From assembly GCA_011319805.1 (NCBI GenBank), contig SJRY01000186.1, positions 1 through 26,983 of the forward strand: a DNA stretch of 26,983 nt, written 5' to 3'. Below, in pieces: positions 19,604-26,983 of the stretch. Below the pieces are notes generated by a model that worked only from the letters and a program-made list of their open reading frames with translations, was not told the origin of the DNA and did no database searches. Made by a program: the position numbers and the translations under genes. The DNA is from Macrocybe gigantea (Eukaryota > Basidiomycota > Agaricomycetes > Agaricales > Callistosporiaceae). Within the stretch, counting starts at the first letter, position 1, and each line of letters begins with the position of its first letter.

Positions 19604-20984
19604 CTAATGTGGTGCCGAAAGTATTTCAACGTCGGAATCAACTTCGGGATCGCTATCGGTAGGTACGTCGAAATCGTCCGGGATTTCGTCGCCTTGATCG
19701 TTTGAGACTTGCATTTCATGAAGCCGGTCAGCGTCGATATCGAGAAGTGTTTCGGGAATGGTGATTTCACGGCGAGCGAAGTACGGGATGACTCGAAATG
19801 CTGCTACGGGGCGATCCAGGACTGTGCCATCGAGTTCGGCAACGATGTAAGCGCCTCCGAAATTCCGGGAGACAACGATAAGTGGTCCGAGATACCGAAG
19901 TCGCATTTTGCGATCGAGACTCTTCTCCACACGAGTGTTTCGGATGAGGACTAGGGCACCGCGTTTGAAATTGAAATCACGAATGGTGTGATAGTGCTTC
20001 TTTTCAAAACGTTCGGCGCTTTTCTACGGGTATCATATACGTCGGCATGAAGGGCTTGCAGCTGTTCAGTTCGTTTTTGTAAGGCGACAGCTCGACGAGC
20101 GATAAGATCTGTGGATGATAGTAAGGATTCGGGAGGAGGCTGCAGGTAGGTTGCTTCCATGATATCGAACGGGAGAATGGGATGGGTGCCAGTTACCGCG
20201 AAATAAGGTGAACAACCCATTCGACGGCGGGCGGTGACTCTTTCGGCATAGAAGACCGAATGGACGTATTGTGACCACTTGCTTTCGACACCGTCTGCTG
20301 CCTTTATCAGTGATTGACGAACATCATAATGCGGCCGCTCAGCTATCCCGTTGGCGCGGGAATTGTATGTCGAGATTCGGATGTGGTAGATGCCGTAGCG
20401 TTTCCCGAGGTAGTCAAGACCTGCCACGAAGGGACCACCGTTATCCGTGACAATTTCGCGAACACCACCCATCGACATAATACATCCTGGAACAGCCATT
20501 CACCGATTGCGGGACCGTTTTCTTTCCGGAGGGCTCGAAATTCAGGATAATGCGTGAGGGAGCAACGACCTTGCACGATGTACTGATAGCCATTGGACTT
20601 TGGCATCTTCATGGTGTCGGCATAGAATTTTCCGAAAAGGGCGCGGGTACTGCCACGACTGGCGGGATGAGAACCTGTCGGGACTGTCGTTGCTGACAGA
20701 TGTGACAAGTCCTGCAAAACCAAGAGATATCGGCCAGCATGTGAGGCCACCAAAAGCGCTCACAAACCAAGGTACGTGTGGGTAGATGCCCTTGTGACCG
20801 AGGTCATCATGGGCTTGGGCGATGATGTTCATACGCCGATTCGAGGGATCACGAGTTTGTGACTACCTTGTCGTCCTTTCGCCATAACTTGTCAGCAGCA
20901 ACGAAGAAGTGGAAGCAATACCGAACAAAGGCCTCGAAAGCAGAATCTGTGAGACTGGGTGGACGACGCAAGGTGGTCAAATAG
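19604..20984 (-). CDS. Gypsy integrase (C-terminal part of Pol), frame-broken
   Basis: The HHCC zinc-binding N-terminus is visible (AQAHDDLGHKG with the His pair; CRTCHIC with the Cys pair, at about 20690-20830). The catalytic core has Asp in KFYADTMKMP (about 20620), Asp in REIVTDNGGPF (about 20440) and Glu in RANGIAERPHYDVR (about 20330), with 34 residues between the second Asp and the Glu. The C-terminus has a GPY/F-type module (RKMRLRYLGPLIVVSRNFGG) and an acidic tail ending at the stop 19604. I see no chromodomain. The enzyme would join LTR ends to target DNA. Several 1-base losses break the frame (three overlapping frames between 19950 and 20830). Confidence 0.82.
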
Positions 20985-21912
20985 TCCTGTACGAGGTCGA
21001 GACGCTGATCGTCGGCAATGGCTGATTTCGAACGAGGAACAAATACATATCAGGGATGGAGCTGAGCTGTCGAAGGTCAGGGTTGGCTTCTAGACGGTCT
21101 TCGGACTCGGGAGAGGAGGAGTTTCGATGGAAGACAGCTTGACTGTCCTCCCCACTTGAAATGTCCTGTCCTAGGTATATCGAAATGAGGTGACTTCGAC
21201 GTGTTTCGGGACGATATCGAGGGGTGTTAACAAAATGGATGAAGCCATAGACTCTGTCGATCCAATCGTCGAAATCTTCGTCTTGGTCAGGCTCGGGATC
21301 GCCTGGTCGGCGGGAAAGACCATCAGGACCGTGACTAGAGCCAGGAACATGAACAAGTGTGAAGTGGAATGTCAGGATCGTCAGGATCCATCGATTGATA
21401 CTGGCAGAGGGGACTATATCGGGATTGTTTAGCATGCCTTTGATGTAGCGGGCATCGACTTCGACAACGAGGTTTCGTACACCAATGATGTACATGCGTA
21501 CTGCACGGACCGATCGGAATAAGCCATAGATTTCGAGTTTCGGTGTGAGAAGCGACGTTCGCGATCGTTCAGTGTGATGGATCCGAAACGGTTTATAATA
21601 TCGGACTCGAGGGTTATCGGGATCGCATTGGCAAAGGAAGTAACCGACTGCGATGTAGGAGGTATCGACGGCGAGGATAATGGGGGCTTCCGACTTGTAG
21701 TCGAGGGGTCGGAGAGCTGGAGAAGTGATAAGGGCTTGTTTCAGGTCTTCCTGTGCGTCGAGTTGCTCCTGACCGAAGACGTAGTCCACATTCTTCCGCG
21801 TAAGGCGGACTAAGGCGTCAGCGCGATGAGCGAAATTTCGAATAAGATACGCATGACACCAATCGTTCCGAGGAAGGCGCGAACGTCTGAGAGGTCTCGG
21901 CACGGTTTCCAA
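20985..21912 (-). CDS. Gypsy RNase H domain and RNase H-integrase linker
   Basis: One long frame. It starts in the RT connection (HRADALVRLTRKNVDYVFGQ). RNase H shows Asp in IILAVDTSYIAVGYFL, Glu in KLEIYGLFRSVRAV, Asp in LVVEVDARYIKGML and Asp in HGPDGLSRRPG, the usual four acidic residues. This degrades the RNA strand during reverse transcription. The linker (about 21170-21300) is acidic (EPDQDEDFDDWIDRVYG). The polypurine-like tract 21143-21157 encodes ISSGEDSQ in this linker. The middle of the RNase H appears frame-correct from 20977 to 21912. Confidence 0.85.
21143..21157 (-). other. Candidate central polypurine tract
   Basis: 15-bp exact copy of the 3' polypurine tract (sense-strand AAGTGGGGAGGACAG), about 4.0 kb upstream of it along the element, in the RNase H-integrase linker. 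Comparable second tracts prime plus-strand DNA in lentiviruses and Ty1. The function here is inferred from identity only. Confidence 0.6.
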
Positions 21913-23044
21913 GTTTTGATTGCGACAACTCGGGATTCATCAGGAAGACGACCTTTAGGCGTACAACGGTGTCCAAGAACTGTGATTTCGGGACTACAGA
22001 GCGTGAGCTTTGTGCCAGAAAAGGTGCCTCCAGAATACTTCATGCGCTGGACAACACGGTTCAGATTGCAAAAGTGTTCCCAAACGAAGCGACGGATGCC
22101 GGGATTCTGTGGAATGGTTTCGAAACTGTTATCGGGACGTCGATATTCGGAATCTGGGCCTTTCACGGGGACATCATCGATATAGGGGATGGTAAGATGC
22201 GGTATCTCGTCTTGTAGGATGAAAGTTACATCATCATGGAATATAGGAACGGAATTGGTCCAGCCCATCGGGAGCGTAACAAGTCGCATAGCGCCAAAGG
22301 GGTCTGGAACGTAGTGAGATCCCGAGAGTTTTCAGCGAGGAGTCGTTCATCGTAGCCAACATAGAGGTCAAGCATCGCACCACAGGGGCGGCCACCAAAT
22401 TGTTCTGCTAAGTGATCAGGGACCGGGGTAACTCCGGAATGACGGATGGTGACTTTGTTTAGCGGCTCGAGGGAGTGGACGATGCGAAGCGACTTGCCAT
22501 CTTTCTTGACGACTGTGAACCACCGGGAGCGGTAGGAGGAATTCGAGGGTCATAGACACCGGCATCGATCTTTCGACGAATGAGCTGACAAATTTCATCA
22601 TAAATACCAGGAGGTATCGGGATGTTCTTGTGAATCCAAGGCTTGTGCTGAATGACAGGGATTTCGACGGCAGGGAAAAAGTCTTCTCGAAATCGACCGC
22701 GCTCTTGGTCGGTCCAAGCGAAGGCGCCGTTCTGGAGGCACATAAAGTGGTGCATCAGTCTTCGTTCTTCTGGCCAAAGGAAGCCTTCGGGATGGCCTTG
22801 TCACGAGATTTCGACGATCCTCGGTATAGCGACCGGTCGGGATAAAAGGAGGGGGATTTGGGGATAGTTTCGGCATACTGGCAAGGGGTCTCCGCGGATT
22901 TCGCGGAGGATTCGAAATTTGCCATTATCGGGAAGTGGGGCAACGACGGAACGGACTTTGAGGGCGACGGGCTTGTATTTACGTTTCGCGAACGTATCGC
23001 GCGATTCGGGAGGGTATGTCTAGAAAGTTCGGGAGCGCACCTGG
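21913..23044 (-). CDS. Gypsy reverse transcriptase, frame-broken
   Basis: Upstream part: GYKYKP-like linker (KYKPVALKVRSVVAPLPDNG) and PPPFIPTGRYTEDRR, then HHFMCLQNGAFAWTDQERGR and PVIQHKPWIHKNIPIPPGIY. The RT fingers and palm follow: SLRIVHSLEPLNKVTIR, GGRPCGAMLDLYVGYDERLL with the first catalytic Asp, TTFQTPFGAMRLVTLPMGWT, and the active site IPYIDDVPVKGP (YIDD, about 22150-22190). The thumb runs through KYSGGTFSGTKLTLC and EITVLGHRCTPKGRLP. These motifs fall in three frames, each switch explained by one lost base. Reverse transcriptase copies the element RNA into DNA. The family call rests on the PYIDDVPVKG and MGWTNSVPIFH signatures known from basidiomycete Gypsy elements. Confidence 0.87.
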
Positions 23045-24282
23045 TCACATCATATAAATAAACAAAATCGGAAGAGGAAGTGTTCGTGGTGTTGAAACCA
23101 CTCTGAAATTGCGTCTGAGGTCGTGTTGGACGACCACTAGACTCGTACAGTAAAGCTGAAATCGGGGAAATGGAAATATCACAGGCCGAAAGATATAAGG
23201 ATGAAAGATAATTTGAAATGGACGTATCGGGAGCGGAATTAGAACGGGATTGGGAGCAGGAACCTGGGCATAGTAATCGAGGCGAAGGTCCAAATTGTCT
23301 TGAGTTTTGTCCGAGGAAACAACGAAAGCGTAATCGCCGTCAGCTAACGTGTCCTCTATCTGCGAAAAAAATCCACTGCAGCAGTCTTCTTTCCTGGCAT
23401 CATGTATTTCGGTTTGCCACGGGGCTGAGTCGGGATCGTAGTACGTCTGTTGGTGTTGGGATCGTGTATTGTGATGGTTTCCTCGTTCGGTAGTTCTTGA
23501 CGAGAGATTCGGTTAAGACGTCAAAGGGGCGACCGAGGAGGATATCATAGGCGGGGTTAGGTAATACATGGATTTGGGCGTAGAGGGTGATTTCGTTGAT
23601 AGTAACCGGGATGTTTCGGGATAATCCAAGCGATTTGTCATTTCGCCATTGGCTGACTGCATATCGAGGCGGACGGTAGGGTCATAGGCGATCCCGAGCT
23701 TGTGACATACTGCATCAGACATGGCTATAATTGGGATCCGGGATCAACGACACATTCAACATAGTCTTGATGATCGATGAGACATGTGATAGAGCGAAGG
23801 GCATGACTCTCTTTGGCTACGATGAGGCGTTCGGGATCGATCTGGTCACGGCTCATGCTCGAAATGTAGGTTGAAATCGGGTCTTCGATGATGGTAGCGC
23901 CCCTCGGTGGCGCGGCTTGTCCATATGTAGCGGCGTTGGAATCTGCGATGCCGAAAGGGAGTTCGTTAAGGTTGATTGATTTCGACGGGGTGGTATCTTC
24001 GTCGGGGATTTCCTCGATGGTAGCTCGAAACACAGGTTCGGGAATGCTGCACTCCTGGGACATGACTGCGATGGGGTTGGTCTCGTTAGCTACCCGTTTT
24101 GGAGTGACAAGCTCGCGCATCTTCGATCTGATTTCGGGGGAAAGGGAAAGGAGGGCCTCGTTGGAGATTTGAGTGGTGCCTTTCAAAACGGTTTCGAAGA
24201 TTTCATCTGCATGCTTCTTATCGACGACGGGGAAAATTCTTGTAGGCGGGTTGTTTCGAGGGGTCCTTGTTAGTTGGTTTGG
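23045..24282 (-). CDS. Gypsy aspartic protease region of Pol, frame-broken
   Basis: The N-terminal part reads PVVDKKHADEIFETVLKGT and RSKMRELVTPKRVA. The protease starts around LRSITCLIDHQDYVECVVDP, with the active-site loop DPGSQ (about 23730-23745) where most retropepsins have DTG or DSG. The flap and hydrophobic Gly motif follow (IPVTINEITLYAQIHVLPNP, YDILLGRPFDVLTE, about 23490-23600). The region then runs through KPKYMMPGKKTAAVDFF into the RT linker (LRLDYYAQVPAPNPVLIPLP). Retropepsin cleaves the Gag-Pol precursor and acts as a homodimer. At least four 1-base losses are needed, for example AA at the end of DPGSQ. The stop that ends the Gag frame (24283-24285) is discussed under the rejected items. 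Confidence 0.75.
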
Positions 24283-25880
24283 CTACTGGGGCGGGAGCTG
24301 CAAAGTTTCGAGTGGTGGGAGGAGCGTAACGAACTTCAGGAACATCGCGGAAGGGATGGATGGGTCCCTCGTGACGGATGGTTTCGGCCTGGGTATTCTC
24401 GGGAAGAGTCTGCGACGAAGGAGCTGGGATACTTCCTTTTCTTTACCTTTTGATGCCGAAGTACTGGCCTCGGGATTCTGTGGCTGACCTGGGGATGGTT
24501 CTGGATTTCGAGGTGAAGAAGCAACTACAGGAGTTTCGGGATTGACTCGGCGGTTTGCGCGAGGCGGACCTCTGCGGGTGATTTCGACATGATCCATAAC
24601 GGTGCGGCGGTTGGCGAGGACTTGGGCTTCGAGATTTAGCTGACGGATACGTTCTTGGATATCAGACAGGCGGTCGTTGACCTGGGTACTGGCCGCGGGA
24701 TTTACGGCATAAGCATAGGTGGAGTCGCTCGGGACTATGGGATTCTCTGTAGGGTTATAAGTTGCGACGGAAAGGAGCATTTGGCCGGTGGTGTCTGCAT
24801 TGGAGGTAATAATTCCGCGTGGTCGCTCGTTAGGATACTGCCTATAATATTCGTTGACACGTTCCTGCATAGTGGCACCTCGAATAGCTCTCGGAATTTC
24901 GGCCTGTGTCGGGAGTGTGATTCGCCCATTGAAATCACGGCGGATAAGGCCTTCTCGGATATAATTCTCGGCCGTCTCACAGTCCCTAATGCGACAATCG
25001 GGTTTACCACAGAAATGACAGCCCTCGGGACGGTTTCCGGGAGCCCGGGGTCGGAAGCCTCCAGTATTGGCTTGTGCCTGCATAAACTTGACGAGAACGT
25101 CGCTGATCCCGGTTGTGATGTTTTGAGTCATACTCGCAAGGATGGTGTTAAGGTCCTCCTGTTTTACAGAGGTTTCTGGAGCGGCTGAAGTACTTCGGGT
25201 TGCGGGGGCTATGGACTGGTAACGGACCGACGAAGCTCCGGGCTGTTCTTCCCGTTTAAAAACGTAGGCTGCGGCATCTTGTATATCGACAAGCGAGTGG
25301 GTGAAATAGGGATCGTAATCCGGGAACTTGACTTCGAGGCGATCTCGGACTTTGGCTTGTAAATCCGTGGGGAACGCGCGTTCGTAGGCCCTAGCTTGCT
25401 CTTTGGCCGACATCTCTTCTTTGTCAACTAGATACTTCGTGATAGTGTAAAATTTGCGGTAATATTCCGCGAGCTGCTCGTGGGTCCTGATGCCGAGGCG
25501 ACTGGTTTCGCCAATGAGCCGGTCTAAATCGCCCATGTTATAGCGATGTTTGTCTTCAGCTCCGGGGTAGAGACGCTGAATGGCATCTCGGAAGTCGGCA
25601 TAAGGGCGACCTTGGAACTCCGGGAGGCTTTCCCAAAGCTCGGAGGTCGCAAAGTCGGGATAACGAATGGCATACTCCTTCTTCTGCGCGTCACCCGTGA
25701 CTCCGGCATCACTGAAGAGGTGGTCGAGTTCTCTGAAGTATCGGGAGAGCTCACGGGGCTGCGCGGGATCGAAACGTGGAGCTGTGGAGTGGCCACGAGC
25801 TGGCATAGTTACTAGCCGTGCGGAGCGGGGTCACCGACACCAGCGCCGGACGCGGGATTGTTGGTTTCATTGTTAGACAT
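24283..25880 (-). CDS. Gypsy Gag (capsid and zinc-knuckle nucleocapsid)
   Basis: The main frame (25806-24283, 507 aa) begins MPARGHSTAPRFDPAQPREL. An in-frame N-terminal extension MSNNETNNPASGAG starts at 25880 if one G is restored at the CC pair 25816-25817. The capsid-like helical region includes YFRELDHLFSDAGV, WESLPEFQGRPYADFRDAI, AEYYRKFYTITKYL and FTHSLVDIQDAAAYVF. A single zinc knuckle CHFCGKPDCRIRDC follows, then EIPRAIRGATMQERVNEYY and a Pro-rich tail. Near the 3' end the natural reading changes frame (FRDVPEVRYAPPTTRNFAAP), so the stop at 24283 probably results from a lost base and Gag likely continues into Pol. Gag forms the particle shell and binds RNA. Confidence 0.85.
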
Positions 25881-26270
25881 GCTGGATAACAGATTTCGAA
25901 CTGATTGTCGGAGATCACGGAGTTGTTGGATATTTCGGGAAGGGGTTCTTTCAGGAGGGGACTGTGATGGAGTTGGATTGATAAGGATGGGACTTGAGTC
26001 TAGTGTCGAAAGCGGGTCTGAAAGGAGTTCTAGATCGGAATCCGTTTCTTGTTTGACTGAGGCTGGGGATAAGGGTTCGGGAGATGAAGGTAGCGAGTCG
26101 GGAAGAGAGATAAGGAGTTCAGGAGAGGGTGCTCGGGAGCGCGGAACAGGTGATCGACGGAGATTTCGGGGACCCGGGGTTTGTCTCCTGCGAGCGGCTG
26201 CCTGGCGCGGGAGGTAACAGTGGACGAGGTAGAAGATTGGCGGTTGGGGTTACTTGAAATCTTGAACTAG
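25881..26270 (-). other. Leader region between primer-binding site and Gag, with an open coding-like frame
   Basis: On the minus strand the leader reads, after one base is restored in the G run 26168-26171, an open Ser/Pro-rich peptide (RQPLAGDKPRVP, SPELLISLPDSLPSSPEPLS, SVKQETDSDLELLSDPLS, IQQLRDLRQSVRNLLSSM) that runs straight into the ATG at 25880. There is no ATG upstream in this frame before the TAG near the primer-binding site. It could be an N-terminal part of Gag made from a non-AUG start or a spliced leader, or untranslated leader and packaging sequence. Confidence 0.45.
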
Positions 26271-26288
26271 CCCTCGCGGTGGGCTCCA
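26271..26288 (-). other. Primer-binding site
   Basis: On the element strand, three bases after the LTR end, the sequence is TGGAGCCCACCGCGAGGG. It begins with TGG, complementary to the CCA end of a tRNA. It matches neither the initiator-Met type site nor any tRNA I can name from memory; the donor tRNA would have an acceptor strand ending GGGCTCCA. Confidence 0.7.
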
Positions 26289-26291
26289 AAA

Positions 26292-26983
26292 TGATAACTA
26301 TCGGGTAGCACTAACCTACAAACCAACAAGGTGGAATGAAGGAAGCGTCAGTCCCTATCCGAGGCTGTATAAACTACGAGCTGTTCAAGTCACAGAGTAA
26401 CCCGAGGGACCGTAGCGTGAAAGGGGGGAATGGAACGAAGTGAATATGGATGGTTTCGAGCGGGTTTCGGGGTTTTCGAAACAAGGCTGTTAGACTTAGC
26501 TGAATTCCCGCGCGATATCGAGGGCTTCAGTGAGGGTTTCGGAAGGGTTTCGATGATAATGACTTCCACGCGAAGCCAGAGACACTGATTTCGAGACTGA
26601 GTACGGTGGCTCCACGCGAGCGCGACACTTTGAGATCGGATAACACAAGGACTCCACACGAGTCGTAGACTGCGAGACTGCTGAAGGACTGAGACGGTAA
26701 CTTTTTCTATGTTTTTACAAATGCCAAGTACATGGGTTTTTTATATATGAAAGATTTCGAGTATCGGAATAACCGGCGGAGTCGAAACCGAATGAGAGAA
26801 CGTATCGTATGATTTCGAAAGGGTCGTTTAGTGGCTGAAACGCCGGGGAGATGTAAGTCCGTTCGAAACTGAACAAAAAGGTGAAACAGTAGGTAAAAGA
26901 ACATCCCGAAACCGGTGCCACGCATCGTAGAATGGAACGTGAAAAAACTAAGGAACGTAGAATGTATCAGTGAAATATGAGTC
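26292..26983 (-). repeat. Right (5') LTR of the Gypsy element, truncated by the window edge
   Basis: Matches 16008 onward at a constant offset of 10284. The first approximately 440 bp show no difference I can find. From about 26737 there are small differences: a T run one longer and other changes at the TATA box, then several missing bases (for example GAAACTG for GAAATCTG, and GAAAAAACT for GAAAATAATCT). About 436 bp of this LTR lie outside the window. Confidence 0.92.
26737..26745 (-). promoter_or_regulatory. TATA box in the 5' LTR, presumed element promoter
   Basis: Reads TATAAAAAA on the minus strand, about 445 bp upstream of the primer-binding site. As the upstream LTR copy, this is the one that would start the genomic transcript. 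No upstream activating site is identified apart from the TTTCGA repeats. Confidence 0.5.

Larger units (their letters stand above)
16008..26983 (-). mobile_element. Ty3/Gypsy LTR retrotransposon, nearly complete (right LTR truncated by the window)
   Basis: Read on the minus strand the order is LTR (26983-26292), primer-binding site, leader frame, Gag, protease, RT, RNase H, integrase, polypurine tract, LTR (17135-16008): the Gypsy order. A reverse-oriented gene fills 17240-19434. If the right LTR equals the left (1128 bp), the element is about 11.4 kb and ends about 436 bp beyond the window. The bases left of it are TCCGG (16003-16007), so a 5-bp target duplication would read TCCGG on the far side. 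The first approximately 440 bp of the two LTRs appear identical, indicating a recent insertion. Gag-Pol is broken by many apparent 1-base losses. Confidence 0.9.

Noticed and set aside
24283..24285. In-frame UAG between Gag and Pol, suggesting MLV-like stop-codon readthrough
   Set aside because: The Gag and protease frames are the same, but the 100 bp before the stop read naturally in another frame (FRDVPEVRYAPPTTRNFAAP). The UAG is better explained by lost bases on either side.
1..26983. tRNA, rRNA or CRISPR features
   Set aside because: I looked for T-loop GGTTCGAnTCC boxes, rRNA-like blocks and spaced repeats. TTCGAA hits in the Gypsy element lack tRNA arms, and nothing else fits.

Overview
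The window comes from a filamentous fungus, most likely a mushroom-forming basidiomycete (Agaricomycetes). The evidence is short phased introns (35-102 nt) with CTRAY-type branch points, a CDC6/TAPT1/O-fucosyltransferase-like gene set, and two retrotransposon types (DIRS-like tyrosine-recombinase and Ty3/Gypsy) with basidiomycete-like Gag and Pol motifs.

Host part (1-11.6 kb). Four genes lie on the minus strand: THI6, the bifunctional thiamine enzyme (1-1517, running off the left edge); an O-fucosyltransferase-like type II membrane protein (1818-3237); a TAPT1/Emp65-family ER membrane protein (3494-6119); and an unrecognised low-complexity protein (7111-8176). A plus-strand CDC6 replication-licensing ATPase (8754-10926) follows, divergent from the last of these. 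Its upstream region carries five ACGCG motifs, including one perfect MluI cell-cycle box.

Transposon part (11.6 kb to the end). A DIRS-like element (about 11645-15971, plus strand) encodes a spliced three-zinc-finger Gag, an RT/RNase H and a tyrosine recombinase with its catalytic residues visible. It ends in a cluster of short hairpins. A Ty3/Gypsy element (minus strand, 16008 to beyond the right edge) follows 36 bp later. It has a complete left LTR of 1128 bp, a 3' polypurine tract, integrase, RNase H, RT, protease, Gag, a leader reading frame, a primer-binding site and 692 bp of the right LTR.

The most unusual content is inside the Gypsy element. Between integrase and the 3' LTR, on the opposite strand, is a five-exon gene (17240-19434). 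Its predicted product of about 653 aa combines a bZIP-like basic region, a Zn2Cys6-type cysteine cluster and an acidic tail. The LTR and interior are also dense in the hexamer TTTCGA (12 sites in the 1128-bp LTR, only about 3 in the 11.6 kb of host DNA). A 15-bp exact copy of the 3' polypurine tract lies in pol, a candidate central polypurine tract.

Nearly every gene except TAPT1 and the tyrosine recombinase is interrupted by apparent single-base deletions, mostly in short homopolymers. These fit consensus sequencing errors better than independent gene death, so the frame breaks should not by themselves be read as pseudogenes. All exon boundaries were deduced by eye.
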